Numbered from the stretch's first letter, positions 40,019 through 49,128 are shown. The stretch: 64,000 bases of DNA from Ensifer sp. BR816 (GCF_000378985.1 NZ_KB905370.1:973330-1037329); one strand, 5' to 3'. Translations and numbers: made by a program. Notes: generated by a model not told the origin, from the sequence alone.

Positions 40019-41287
40019 GTGAACCACTTCGACTATCGCGACGGAATTCTTTACGCCGAAGACGTTCCAGTCACCGATATCGCCCGTGCCGTCGGCACGC
40101 CGTTCTATTGCTATTCGACAGCGACGCTCGAGCGCCACTACCGGGTGTTTGCGCAAGCCTTCGCCGATGTCGATGCAATGGTCTGCTATGCGATGAAGGC
40201 CAATTCCAACCAGGCCGTGCTGAAGACGCTCGGCCGCCTCGGCGCCGGTATCGACGTGGTCTCCGAAGGGGAGCTCCGCCGGGCGCTCGCCGCCGGGATT
40301 CCGGCGGCCCGGATCATGTTTTCCGGCGTCGGCAAGACGCCGCGCGAGATGGATCTGGGACTCGAGGCCGGCATCTATTGCTTCAACGTCGAATCCGAGC
40401 CGGAGTTGGAAATCCTCAACCAGCGGGCCGTGCGCGCCGGCAAGCAGGCGCATGTCTCCTTCCGCATCAATCCGGACGTCGACGCACGCACCCATGCGAA
40501 GATCTCGACTGGCAAGAAGGAAAACAAGTTCGGCATTTCCTGGGAGCGGGCCCGCGCCGTCTATGCCCATGCCGCGACGCTGCCCGGCATCAAGGTCACC
40601 GGCATCGACATGCATATCGGCAGCCAGATCACCGAACTGCAGCCCTTCGATGATGCTTTCAAGCTGTTGCGCGAGTTGGTCGATACGCTGCGCTCCGACG
40701 GCCACGTGATCGATCACGTCGATATCGGCGGCGGCCTCGGCATCCCCTACCGGGAAGACAACAATCCGCCGCCGCTCCCCGATGCCTATGCGGATATCGT
40801 CAAGAACCAGCTCAAGGGCCTCGACTGCAAGATCGTCACCGAACCGGGCCGGCTGATCGTCGGCAATGCGGGCATCCTCGTCACCGAAGTGATCTATGTG
40901 AAGGATGGCGGCGAAAAGACCTTCGTCATCGTCGACGGTGCGATGAACGATCTGATCCGCCCGACGCTCTACGAGGCCTATCACGAGATCAGGCCGGTGA
41001 AGATTTCCGCCGCCAATGCGCCGCGCATCAAGGCGGACGTCGTCGGCCCTGTCTGCGAGACGGGCGACTATCTTGCGCTCGACCGGGAGATGGCGATGCC
41101 GAAGCCGGGCGATCTTTTCGCGATCGGCTCGGCAGGTGCCTACGGTGCCGTTCAGGCCGGCACCTACAACAGCCGGCTGCTTGTCCCCGAGGTCCTCGTC
41201 AAGGGCGATCGTTTCCATGTGATCCGCCCCCGCAAGGACTATGAGGATCTGATCGGTCTCGACTCTGTGCCGGACTGGCTTGACTGA
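40019..41287 (+). CDS. lysA: diaminopimelate decarboxylase
   Basis: PLP-dependent final step of lysine synthesis. The 422 aa have CYAMKANSNQAVLKTL with the PLP lysine (about 60), the glycine loop HVDIGGGLGIPY (about 237) and the C-terminal GPVCETGDYLALDR (substrate Cys-Glu, about 343). Starts at GTG 40019, 14 bases after the lipoprotein stop; the ribosome site is poor, so translation may depend on the upstream gene. Confidence 0.96.
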   Translation: MNHFDYRDGILYAEDVPVTDIARAVGTPFYCYSTATLERHYRVFAQAFADVDAMVCYAMKANSNQAVLKTLGRLGAGIDVVSEGELRRALAAGIPAARIMFSGVGKTPREMDLGLEAGIYCFNVESEPELEILNQRAVRAGKQAHVSFRINPDVDARTHAKISTGKKENKFGISWERARAVYAHAATLPGIKVTGIDMHIGSQITELQPFDDAFKLLRELVDTLRSDGHVIDHVDIGGGLGIPYREDNNPPPLPDAYADIVKNQLKGLDCKIVTEPGRLIVGNAGILVTEVIYVKDGGEKTFVIVDGAMNDLIRPTLYEAYHEIRPVKISAANAPRIKADVVGPVCETGDYLALDREMAMPKPGDLFAIGSAGAYGAVQAGTYNSRLLVPEVLVKGDRFHVIRPRKDYEDLIGLDSVPDWLD

Positions 41288-41430
41288 GCCGACGTGCTTC
41301 CGTTCGAAGTGGTGCGCCGCCGGGTGATCACGTTTTGTTTTGCCGGTCGCCCTCGCCTTCGCCACAAAGGATGTTATCCTGACCCTTGACCGCCGCGGCA
41401 GTCAAAAGGGATGGAAGGGAATTTGGGCGG

Positions 41431-44037
41431 ATGACGCAATTGCGGCAGGATGAAACGCCAAAACCGAAGGCCTTCGCCAGGATGCTGGCGACGAAACGGT
41501 TCCTGGCGCGCCTGATCCTGCTGGCCGAGCAGGTCCTCCCCCGTGCGCTCGCACCCGCCGCGCTCGTTCTCCTCTTCCTCTCCGTGGGCTGGCTCGGGTT
41601 TTTCCGGATTGCGCCGTTCTGGCTGCATATCGTGGTTCTGCTCGGCTTCGTCGCCGGGTTCTTCCTTACACTCCTGCCGCTCACCCGCATTCGCTGGCCG
41701 GACGTCGCCGAAGCCGACAGGATGCTCGAAGTCCGCAACGAACTGCCCCATCAGGCGATCCGGGTGCAGGACGACGCGCCGGCAACGGACGGGGCCGTCG
41801 GTGCGGCCCTCTGGCGCGAGCATCAGGCACGCATGGCGCGTCTTGTCCACGGCCTCGACACCGGCCTGCCGCGCCCCGATGTCGCGCGGCACGATCCTCT
41901 CGCGCTCAGGGCCGTGCCGATCCTGATCGCCTGTGTGGCCTTCGCCTTTTCCTATTCGAACCGCGCCGGCCTGGTGTCGGACGCGTTTCGGCTGCCGGAG
42001 CGTCAGGCCGCGACCCCCGATATCCGGATCGATGCCTGGGTGACGCCGCCGGCCTATACCGGCCGCGCTCCGATTTTCCTCACCGGTCGTGAGGATATGG
42101 CAGCCGTCGACGGGCAGGCGGCAATCACCATCCCGCAGTTCAGCGATGTGACGGTTCGAATTACCGGCCCCGGACAGGAGACGCAGGTCAGCTACGCCGA
42201 CACGGGCAACCCGCAGCCGACGATCATCCCGGCTGCAGCCGCCAAGTCGTCGTCGCAGCCAACGGAAGCGGCTGGAACGCCGCCGAACGGCGCCCGGAAT
42301 CATCTCTTCAAGATCACCCGGGACGGCACGCTTTCCGTCGCCGGGCAGCGCTGGAACTTCAAGGTCATTCCAGACAGTGTCCCGAGCATCGCTTTCGACG
42401 GCGCGCCCCGTGCGACGGCCAACGCGTCGCTCGAGGTAAGCTTCCTCGCCCATGACGACTACGGCATCTCCCAGGCTTGGGCGGAGATAAAGCCTCTGGA
42501 CGACCCCGCGGCAGACGCCAGGCCGCTCTATCCGCCGCCGGAATACCGCCTCGATCTGCCGCGCCGCAATCCTCGCGAGGCCAAGGGAACGACGAGCCGG
42601 AATCTCAGCGAGCATCCCCTTTCCGGAAAGCGCGTGGAGATAACCCTCGTCGCCCGCGACGCCGCTGGCCAGGAAGGCCGAAGCGTCCCGGAGGAAATGG
42701 TGTTGCCGGCGCGGCGGTTCTTCGAACCGCTTGCCGCAGCCGTCGCCGAACAGCGACAGGTGTTTGCACTCGATGCCAATCAACTGCCCCGCGCCATCGA
42801 CCTCAACGACGCGCTGACCCTTTATCCCGAGGAGACGATCCCGAATCTCACGCATTTCCTGTTGATCCAGTCCGCCCGGACGCGAATGGAGCTGGCCCGC
42901 AACGACGACATGCTGCGCGATGCGGCCGACCATCTCTGGGAGATCGCGCTCGGCATCGAGGATGGCGACCTGTCGCTCGCCGAGCGGCGGTTGCGCGATG
43001 CCCAGCAGGCCCTGTCTGATGCACTCGAACGCAATGCCTCGGATCAGGAGATCGCCAGGCTGATGCAGGAACTGCGCCAGGCCATGCAGGAATATATGCG
43101 CGCGCTGGCCGAACAGGCGGCCAAGAATCCGGCGATCGCCGCCAATCCGGACCTGAACAATGTGCTGCGCCAGCAGGATCTGGAAAAGTTGATGGACCAG
43201 ATCGAGAATCTGGCGCGCTCCGGTGCCCGCGACCAGGCGCGGCAGCTTCTGTCCGAACTGCAGCGGATGATGAACAATCTGCAAGCCGGCCGCATGCAGC
43301 AGGGCGGCGAGCAGAACAATGCCATGCGCCAGCAAATGGACAAGCTGGGCCAGCTGATGCAACAACAACAGCAGCTGATGGATGAAACATTCAAGCTGGA
43401 TCAGGCCCTGCGTGACCGGATGCAGCGCGGCGATCCGCTGCAGGGCGAGGACAACGAGCTCTTCGGCCAGGATATGCCGCAGGATCCCGGCCAGCAAGGT
43501 GACCCGAACGGACAGCCGAATCCGCTCGACGACATGACCGCCGAGCAGCTGAAGGAAGCCTTGAAACAGCTCCGTCAGCAGCAGGAAGGGCTGGCCAAGC
43601 AGCTCGGCGAGCTGCAAAAGGGTCTGGAGGATCTAGGCATAAAGCCCGGCAAGGGCTTCGGCCAGGCCCAGCGCGAAATGGGCGACGCCGCAGGCGCACT
43701 CGGGCAGGGCCAGGGCGAACGGGCCGTCGGCAGCCAGGGCCGGGCGTTGCAGGCGCTGCGGGAAGGCGCCCAGGACATGATGAACCAGATGCAGGCGCAG
43801 GGACAGGGTCCAGGCCCTGGACAAGGCGTTCCGCAATACGGCCAGAACGGGCGTGACCCACTCGGGCGGCGCCAGCAGAACGCCGGACCGGACTTCGGCA
43901 ACCAGGTGAAGGTGCCCGACGAGATCGACACGCAGCGCGCCCGGCAGATCCTCGACGCGATCCGCCGCAAGCTCGGCGACAACCTGTCGCCGGAGATGGA
44001 ACGGCAATATCTCGAGCGCCTGCTCGACATGCGCTGA
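41431..44037 (+). CDS. TIGR02302 family low-complexity protein
   Basis: An 868-aa alphaproteobacterial protein. The N-terminus has two membrane helices (ALAPAALVLLFLSVGWLGFF and LHIVVLLGFVAGFFLTLLPL) and a third near 170; a periplasmic-looking region follows; residues about 490-860 are rich in Gln, Leu and Ala, heptad-like (RQQMDKLGQLMQQQQQLMDE) and then low in complexity (GQGPGPGQGVPQYGQNGRD). Function unknown; an envelope role is inference. ATG 41431 with AAGGGAATTTGGGCGG upstream. Downstream of lysA. Confidence 0.9.
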   Translation: MTQLRQDETPKPKAFARMLATKRFLARLILLAEQVLPRALAPAALVLLFLSVGWLGFFRIAPFWLHIVVLLGFVAGFFLTLLPLTRIRWPDVAEADRMLEVRNELPHQAIRVQDDAPATDGAVGAALWREHQARMARLVHGLDTGLPRPDVARHDPLALRAVPILIACVAFAFSYSNRAGLVSDAFRLPERQAATPDIRIDAWVTPPAYTGRAPIFLTGREDMAAVDGQAAITIPQFSDVTVRITGPGQETQVSYADTGNPQPTIIPAAAAKSSSQPTEAAGTPPNGARNHLFKITRDGTLSVAGQRWNFKVIPDSVPSIAFDGAPRATANASLEVSFLAHDDYGISQAWAEIKPLDDPAADARPLYPPPEYRLDLPRRNPREAKGTTSRNLSEHPLSGKRVEITLVARDAAGQEGRSVPEEMVLPARRFFEPLAAAVAEQRQVFALDANQLPRAIDLNDALTLYPEETIPNLTHFLLIQSARTRMELARNDDMLRDAADHLWEIALGIEDGDLSLAERRLRDAQQALSDALERNASDQEIARLMQELRQAMQEYMRALAEQAAKNPAIAANPDLNNVLRQQDLEKLMDQIENLARSGARDQARQLLSELQRMMNNLQAGRMQQGGEQNNAMRQQMDKLGQLMQQQQQLMDETFKLDQALRDRMQRGDPLQGEDNELFGQDMPQDPGQQGDPNGQPNPLDDMTAEQLKEALKQLRQQQEGLAKQLGELQKGLEDLGIKPGKGFGQAQREMGDAAGALGQGQGERAVGSQGRALQALREGAQDMMNQMQAQGQGPGPGQGVPQYGQNGRDPLGRRQQNAGPDFGNQVKVPDEIDTQRARQILDAIRRKLGDNLSPEMERQYLERLLDMR

Positions 44038-44067
44038 GGCCCTGCCGCAGAATAGCGGCAGAGCTCT

Positions 44068-44161
44068 CTACAGTGCCGCGCGTCTTTTCAGACGCGCAAA
44101 GGACGCTGTAGGACTTCGAATCTACGCATCGTGCTTTCCGAAATCGATTCCGATTTTCGAG
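44068..44161 (-). repeat. RIME-like mosaic palindromic repeat, copy 3
   Basis: Inverse orientation of copy 1: core CTACAG...CTGTAG (44068-44111), inner GCGCGTC/GACGCGC arms, then the CGAAATCGATTCCGATTTTCG module. It fills the gap between the convergent TIGR02302 and CpdR-like genes and could serve as their terminator. Confidence 0.7.
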
Positions 44162-44179
44162 CCGATACGCTGGAGGCCA

Positions 44180-44539
44180 TCAGGCGGCAAGGGCGTGCGC
44201 GACCGCCTTGCGGATGTCAGGCAGCGAAAACGGCTTCGAAATCACATCCACGACCTTGCCCGAGAGATCGTCAGCGCGCTCGCGCTGCTCCGCATAGCCG
44301 GTCATCAGCAGGATCTTGAGCTGAGGAAAGGCGGCCGACGCCTGATGCACGAGTTCGATGCCGTCCATGACGGGCATGCGTATATCGGAAAGCAAAAGGT
44401 CAAAGCGCTGGTCCTTGAGCCGCGCAAGCCCATCCGCTCCATCTCCGGCCTCGACCGTTTCGTGTCCATCGAGTTGCAAGGCCCGCGCCACAAATGAGCG
44501 CAAGGCATCCTCATCCTCGGTAATCAGGATTTTCGCCAT
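44180..44539 (-). CDS. cpdR: single-domain response regulator, CpdR-like
   Basis: A 119-aa receiver domain with nothing else. Acidic pocket EDED near the start, phospho-Asp in LLLSDIRMPVMDG (about 51), conserved Thr/Ser and Lys in LLMTGYAE and ISKPF. The IELV...MTGYAEQ...KVVDVISKPF pattern resembles CpdR, which in Caulobacter controls ClpXP-dependent turnover of cell-cycle proteins. The ATG at 44539 has GGGAGG at ideal spacing; ATG 44542 is too close. It ends in ALAA. S. meliloti is known to have more than one CpdR; which copy this is cannot be told. Confidence 0.78.
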   Translation of the reverse strand: MAKILITEDEDALRSFVARALQLDGHETVEAGDGADGLARLKDQRFDLLLSDIRMPVMDGIELVHQASAAFPQLKILLMTGYAEQRERADDLSGKVVDVISKPFSLPDIRKAVAHALAA

Positions 44540-44806
44540 CATGGCCTCCCGTGTTCGCTCTCACTGAGCGCCGGCGTCTTTCACAAGAAGACGCTCCACG
44601 TCGTTGAACATACGTGTCCCACGCCGACAGCGGCCGTGACACCGTTCCAACCAAACAGCTTTGTGTTTGCTTTCGGTAAACGCGATCACTTCGATTTTCA
44701 GTATCTTGCGCCGTCAGGTAGAACTATCAACATCTCTCGCCCATGAAGAGCAAGGAATCGTTGATGTCCTGCAACCGGCGCAACCGGGGATCGCGACCGG
44801 AAAATG

Positions 44807-45352
44807 CTAATCCGCATCGCCCGTGACGACGCCGACAAAGGGCAGTTCGCGGAAGGCATAGGCGACGTCCATGCCGTAACCGACCACGAAATGGTCAGGG
44901 CAATCGAAGCCGACATAGTCGGCCTCCAGTTCGACGCGGCGCTTCATGCGCTTGTCGAGCAGTACGGCGACGGTGACGTGGCGCGCGCCGCGTTCGTAGA
45001 GCAGGTCCTTGGCGAAGCGCAGCGTTCGCCCGGATTCGAGAATGTCGTCGATCAGGAGCACGTCGCGATCATGCACGTCGCTGTCGATATCCTTGGTGAT
45101 CTTCACGCCTTTGGATTCGGTTCCCGTGCCGTAGCTCGAAAGCGTGATGAACTCCACCTCCGGCGCGAGCCCGGCGCCATGCATGGCGCGGATGAGGTCG
45201 GCCGCGAAGATGAAGGAGCCCTTGAGGATCGAGATGACGAGGAGGTCCTTGTGCGGCCCACGCATAATCTCTTCCGCCATGTCGCGATTGCGGGTGGCGA
45301 TCGCCTCGGGGCCGTAAAGGATCTCGATATTCTTGCCGCGAACGACGGGCAT
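44807..45352 (-). CDS. hpt: hypoxanthine phosphoribosyltransferase
   Basis: Purine salvage: hypoxanthine (and guanine) plus PRPP to IMP or GMP. The 181 aa have the PRPP-binding loop VLLIDDILESGRTL (about 96) and LKGSFIFAADLIRAM (about 43), and the C-terminal DYVGFDCPDHFVVGYGMD. ATG 45352 is chosen because GGAGG lies 5 bases upstream; the frame runs further upstream into a repeat element, which should not be translated. Upstream neighbour separated by that repeat. Confidence 0.95.
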   Translation of the reverse strand: MPVVRGKNIEILYGPEAIATRNRDMAEEIMRGPHKDLLVISILKGSFIFAADLIRAMHGAGLAPEVEFITLSSYGTGTESKGVKITKDIDSDVHDRDVLLIDDILESGRTLRFAKDLLYERGARHVTVAVLLDKRMKRRVELEADYVGFDCPDHFVVGYGMDVAYAFRELPFVGVVTGDAD

Positions 45353-45368
45353 GCGGGCCTCCATTTTC

Positions 45369-45466
45369 CTACAGCGCCGTGCGTCTTCGAGACGCACAAA
45401 AGGTCGCTGCAGCACTTCTGTTTGCATGTTCTTCATCCTTAAATCGGTTACGATTTAAGGATGAAA
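45369..45466 (-). repeat. RIME-like mosaic repeat, copy 4, with a 15-bp hairpin
   Basis: Core CTACAGCG...GCTGCAG (45369-45411) followed by a perfect 15-bp hairpin TTCATCCTTAAATCG/CGATTTAAGGATGAA (45432-45446, 45451-45465) around GTTA. It lies between the start of hpt and the gene upstream of it. Confidence 0.75.
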
Positions 45467-45513
45467 ACAGTCGGAAGAACGCCGGCCCTCCCTGCAAACG
45501 CCGATTAGCACAC

Positions 45514-46155
45514 TCAGGGCGGCGACACACTGTTTTCCGCGAAAGAAACGGTGACATCGGGCATTTTACCACCCGCATAGGGAAGGCGAGTGACGAAGCG
45601 GCGGCTTTCGCCGGGCGCGATGGCGGCGCCTTCGGGCATCAGGCGCGTCGCCGTCACGGGCCGTCCGTTGCTCATGACTTCGACGACCATGGGCGGCAGG
45701 TGCTGTTCGAGGCCCGACCGGTTGTCGATGGCGCCGTAGACGGAAAGCACGCGCATGCCGCCGTTGTAGTCGAGCGAGGTGGTGACGCCCTCGATGGCAA
45801 GCGGATGAGCGTCCGCCGCATCATGACCCCCGAGGCCCGCGATCAGCAGGAAGGCCGTCAAGCCAAGGCCGGCGGCGAGGCCCGCGAAGCGGCGCGCCGG
45901 CATCGCCCGCAGTTTCGTCTCCGCGATCGCCAGCAACCGCGCTGCGCCTTCGCGCCGACTGGTCGTCGCCGGGCGCGGCGCCGATCGCCGCTTGTCGTTG
46001 AAGACCGGATAGGGGCCGCGCTGCAAACCCGGAGCCACGGTCTCGAAATCGACATCGATAAAGTCGAGTTTCCTGGCTTTTGGGGTCTCTGCGCGCGGCA
46101 CGCGCTCCGGCGGAATGAGGTCTATTCCGGCTGCCTTCGTGCAAAATGCCTGCAT
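45514..46155 (-). CDS. conserved hypothetical membrane-anchored protein
   Basis: A 213-aa protein. A cytosolic N-terminal part (about 1-83, KLDFIDVDFETVAPGLQ) is followed by a single helix (FAGLAAGLGLTAFLLIAGL, about 88-106) and a periplasmic domain of about 105 residues with beta-rich spacing (VLSVYGAIDNRSG, RRFVTRLPYAGG), reminiscent of FxLYD/DUF3426-like folds. I do not recognise a precise family. ATG 46155 behind GGGAGGG. Confidence 0.75.
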   Translation of the reverse strand: MQAFCTKAAGIDLIPPERVPRAETPKARKLDFIDVDFETVAPGLQRGPYPVFNDKRRSAPRPATTSRREGAARLLAIAETKLRAMPARRFAGLAAGLGLTAFLLIAGLGGHDAADAHPLAIEGVTTSLDYNGGMRVLSVYGAIDNRSGLEQHLPPMVVEVMSNGRPVTATRLMPEGAAIAPGESRRFVTRLPYAGGKMPDVTVSFAENSVSPP

Positions 46156-46184
46156 GGGGCCCTCCCATCGGAGTGCCGCGCCCT

Positions 46185-46229
46185 CTATAGCGCCGCGCGC
46201 CTTTCTGACGCACAAGGTCGCTGTAGCAC
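46185..46229 (-). repeat. short RIME-like repeat, copy 5
   Basis: CTATAGCGCCGCGCGCCTTTCTGACGC... to CGCTGTAGCAC; only the core module, with the TGAAAA loop altered. Just upstream of the hypothetical gene start. Confidence 0.6.
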
Positions 46230-46308
46230 GCGCCACGCTCGCTGCGGCAACACCCCTGCAAAAAAGAGGGCATTGCATCAAATCCTGACGACACGTAAAC
46301 CGAAATGG

Positions 46309-46323
46309 TTAATGTTTTGGTAA
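46309..46323. promoter_or_regulatory. possible second CtrA site (one mismatch)
   Basis: TTAA (46309-46312), 7 bases, GTAA (46320-46323). One base off the TTAA-N7-TTAA consensus, 33 bases before the full site. Confidence 0.35.
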
Positions 46324-46355
46324 AGGCCGCGAAAGCGGCGTCTTTTCCTGGGACA

Positions 46356-46370
46356 TTAACCGTCGCTTAA
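46356..46370 (+). promoter_or_regulatory. CtrA-binding site upstream of ftsE
   Basis: TTAACCGTCGCTTAA matches TTAA-N7-TTAA exactly, the known binding site of the cell-cycle regulator CtrA, and the flanking C after the second half-site also fits. It is about 185 bases before the ftsE start and also upstream of the divergent hypothetical gene. Confidence 0.6.
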
Positions 46371-46553
46371 CCATTGTTCCGCACTCCGTTTTGCCTTGGC
46401 AGGCGCGCTGTCCTACTGCATGGTCCTTCAGTCGGCACGGCAGTTCAAAGCGATGCAGCGAGTTGCGTGCGCCCGGCGAGACGGCGCTGTAGATGTGCGG
46501 GCGGCCGGTTGCGGCGGTTGTTGAGGGTCGTGGCGAGAGATTGGGCTGTCCCG

Positions 46554-47213
46554 TTGATTCATTTTGAGAACGTCGGATTGCGCTATGGCATGGGACCGGA
46601 AATTCTCCGGGACCTGACATTCGACATTCCGCGCCGGTCCTTTCAGTTCCTGACCGGCCCCTCGGGGGCAGGCAAGACGACGCTGCTGCGGCTGCTGTTT
46701 CTGTCGCTGAAGCCGACGCGCGGACTGATTCGCATGTTCGACCGCAACATCTCCTCCATCCCGCGCGAGGAATTTCCGATGCTGCGCCGCCGCGTCGGCA
46801 TCGTCTTCCAGGATTTCCGCCTTCTCGACCATCTGACGACCTACGAGAACGTCGCCTTGCCGCTTCGGGTGCGCGGTAAGGAAGAGACGAGCTATCGGTC
46901 GGATGTGCTCGAGCTTCTGAAATGGGTCGGCCTCGGCGAGCGCATCAATGTGCTTCCGCCGGTACTTTCCGGCGGTGAAAAGCAGCGCGCTGCGATCGCC
47001 CGCGCTCTGATCGACCGCCCGGAGATCCTGCTCGCCGACGAACCGACAGGCAATGTCGATCCGCCCATGGCGAGGCGGCTCTTGAACCTTTTCCTCGAAC
47101 TGAACAGGCTCGGAACCGCCGTGGTGATCGCCACCCACGACCTGTCGCTGATGGACCAGGTCGAGGCCCGGCGCATGATCCTTTCACAGGGGCGGCTTGA
47201 CGTCTATGAATGA
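46554..47213 (+). CDS. ftsE: cell division ATP-binding protein FtsE
   Basis: ABC ATPase that, with FtsX, activates peptidoglycan hydrolases at the divisome. The 219 aa carry Walker A GPSGAGKT (about 36), ABC signature LSGGEKQRAAIARAL (about 137) and Walker B LLADEPTGNVD (about 160), with the FtsE-specific FQDFRLLDHLTTYENV. The start is read as TTG 46554 (MIHFENVGLRYG), giving the standard 219 aa; GTG 46530 would add eight residues. Overlaps ftsX by 8 bases. Confidence 0.93.
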   Translation: MIHFENVGLRYGMGPEILRDLTFDIPRRSFQFLTGPSGAGKTTLLRLLFLSLKPTRGLIRMFDRNISSIPREEFPMLRRRVGIVFQDFRLLDHLTTYENVALPLRVRGKEETSYRSDVLELLKWVGLGERINVLPPVLSGGEKQRAAIARALIDRPEILLADEPTGNVDPPMARRLLNLFLELNRLGTAVVIATHDLSLMDQVEARRMILSQGRLDVYE

Positions 47214-48210
47214 GCACCGCGCCCGCCACGAGCCCGACCCGCCGCAGCAGCGTCGCGCCGAGATGCGCGTGCGCCCGACCGGACCGATCGTACCCTCGGC
47301 CAACGTCTCCGGCCACGCCCTGATGTGCGTCATCGCCATCATGTCCTTCCTCGCCTGCCTCACGCTCGGCGGCGTCAGCATGGTGCGGGCGACGGCGCAA
47401 AGCTGGCAATCGCAGATCTCCCGCGAGATCACAATCCAGATCAAGCCCGACGAGAACCTGGACATGGAGAAGGCGCTCGCGGACGCGCGCGACCTCGCAT
47501 TGACCTTCCCGGGCACGACGGGCGGCAACATCATCGACCGCGCCGCGACCGCCCGGCTCCTCGAACCCTGGCTCGGCGGCGGCCTCGATCTCGACGAACT
47601 GCCGGTGCCGCGGCTCATCGTGATAACCATCGACGAAAACAACCCGCCGGATTTCGGATCCATGCGCAAGGCCCTGATGGAGACGATCCCGGAGGCCTTC
47701 CTCGACGACCATCGCACCTGGGTCGACCGCCTGGTTGCCATGGCGAACACCACGACGATGATCGGGACCGGCGTGCTGGCGCTTGTTTTTTCGGCGATGG
47801 TGCTGACGGTGGTCTTCGCCACGCGCGGTGCGCTTTCCGGCAATCGCCACATCGTCGAGGTCCTGCATTTCGTCGGGGCCGAGGCGGGCTTCGTGGCGTC
47901 CGAATTTCAGAAGCACTTCCTCAGAATCAGCCTCAAGGGTGCCGGTGCCGGCGGGCTGCTTGCGGCACTGTCTTTCGGTATCGCCGGCTTCTGGCAATCC
48001 CAGACGCTCGCAACCCCCGAGACGGACCAGGCGACCGCCCTCTTCGGCACATTCGCCATCGGCTATACCGGTTATCTGGGCATCTTCGCGATCATCATCG
48101 TCATTGCCCTGCTAACGACGCTGACGGCGCGGCTCACCGTCACGCGGACGATTTACGAGATCGACCTAATCCGGTCGGACCCGGGCCGAACGGATAGCTA
48201 TCAGGGCTAG
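47206..48210 (+). CDS. ftsX: cell division protein FtsX
   Basis: Membrane partner of FtsE, 334 aa. A polar N-terminal tail, one helix (ALMCVIAIMSFLACLTLGG, about 34-52), a periplasmic domain of about 120 residues, and three further helices (about 183-205, 240-258, 285-305) fit the family. ATG 47206 lies inside the end of ftsE, with AGGGGCGG upstream. The longer frame from TTG 47197 is less likely. Confidence 0.95.
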   Translation: MNEHRARHEPDPPQQRRAEMRVRPTGPIVPSANVSGHALMCVIAIMSFLACLTLGGVSMVRATAQSWQSQISREITIQIKPDENLDMEKALADARDLALTFPGTTGGNIIDRAATARLLEPWLGGGLDLDELPVPRLIVITIDENNPPDFGSMRKALMETIPEAFLDDHRTWVDRLVAMANTTTMIGTGVLALVFSAMVLTVVFATRGALSGNRHIVEVLHFVGAEAGFVASEFQKHFLRISLKGAGAGGLLAALSFGIAGFWQSQTLATPETDQATALFGTFAIGYTGYLGIFAIIIVIALLTTLTARLTVTRTIYEIDLIRSDPGRTDSYQG

Positions 48211-48292
48211 GCAGGACCAGGACCCCCAAAGCGGCGAATCTCCCCTCAAACGATCTATCCCCTGCCGCAATCGGCGGCTATGTGAGAGAATC

Positions 48293-49021
48293 ATGATGGT
48301 TGAGGAGCTTCGCGAGAGCGGAATGACCGAGAGGGGCAAATGGCGAGACAGGGCCGCGCGCCGCCGCCGGTCCCGCAGTCTGCTGCGGAAAGCTCTGCGA
48401 CGCGGCTTTTTCGTGCTGGTCGCGCTTCTCGCTGTATTCCTCGCGGGCTTTCTGTACTTCGCCGACACGGTGGCCTCGCTGCAGCCGCCCGCCGCGCCCA
48501 GGGCGGATGCAATCGTGGTGCTGACCGGCGGTTTCCAGCGGATAGACCAGGCGGTCGACCTGCTGAAGTCCGGCGCCGGCAGGCGGCTGCTGATCTCCGG
48601 CGTCAATCCGGCGACGACGGGCAGCCAGATACGCCGCAACACGCAAAGCTCGGCCGACCTCTTCAAATGCTGCGTCGACATCGGTCACGCAGCGGTCGAT
48701 ACGATCGGCAACGCGACCGAGGCCGGGCAATGGATCCGCGATCACGGCTATGGACGTGTTCTCGTCGTCACCAACAATTATCACATGCCGCGCAGCCTGC
48801 TCGAATTGCGCCGCGTTCGGCCGGACACGGAGTTCATTGCTTATCCGGTCGTCAATTCGGATCTCAAGACCTCCAACTGGCTGCGCAATCCGCTCTTCAT
48901 CAAGGCCATCCTGCTCGAATACGCCAAATATTCCGTCGCGTCGTTGCGGGAGTTTGCGACCAAGCACCTGGTGCGGGGTTCGGAAGTCGACGCCCCTCGC
49001 CCTGCTCAGCCGGAAGAGTAG
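48293..49021 (+). CDS. YdcF family (DUF218) protein
   Basis: A 242-aa inner-membrane anchored protein. One N-terminal helix (GFFVLVALLAVFLAGFLYFA, about 38-57), then the DUF218 domain with ADAIVVLTGGFQRIDQAVDLL (about 71), TIGNATEAGQWI and VVTNNYHMPRSLLELRR. Related proteins such as SanA affect envelope permeability. ATG 48293; ATG 48323 (MTERGKWRD) is also possible. Downstream of ftsX by 82 bases. Confidence 0.88.
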   Translation: MMVEELRESGMTERGKWRDRAARRRRSRSLLRKALRRGFFVLVALLAVFLAGFLYFADTVASLQPPAAPRADAIVVLTGGFQRIDQAVDLLKSGAGRRLLISGVNPATTGSQIRRNTQSSADLFKCCVDIGHAAVDTIGNATEAGQWIRDHGYGRVLVVTNNYHMPRSLLELRRVRPDTEFIAYPVVNSDLKTSNWLRNPLFIKAILLEYAKYSVASLREFATKHLVRGSEVDAPRPAQPEE

Positions 49022-49128
49022 CGCGCTCGATCCTTCAAGACCTGTTTTCCTCCGTGCGAGTTTCGTGTAGGCAGCGGAACGGCCCACCGCCTCGCGGTCC
49101 GCGTCGCACCCTATCGAGAGCCTGCCTG

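Larger units (their letters stand above)
46156..46553. other. 398-base divergent intergenic region before ftsE
   Basis: Holds a short repeat (46185-46229), two CtrA-type sites and the upstream sequences of ftsE and the divergent hypothetical gene. No ORF with a ribosome site is evident apart from the ftsE 5' end. Confidence 0.5.
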
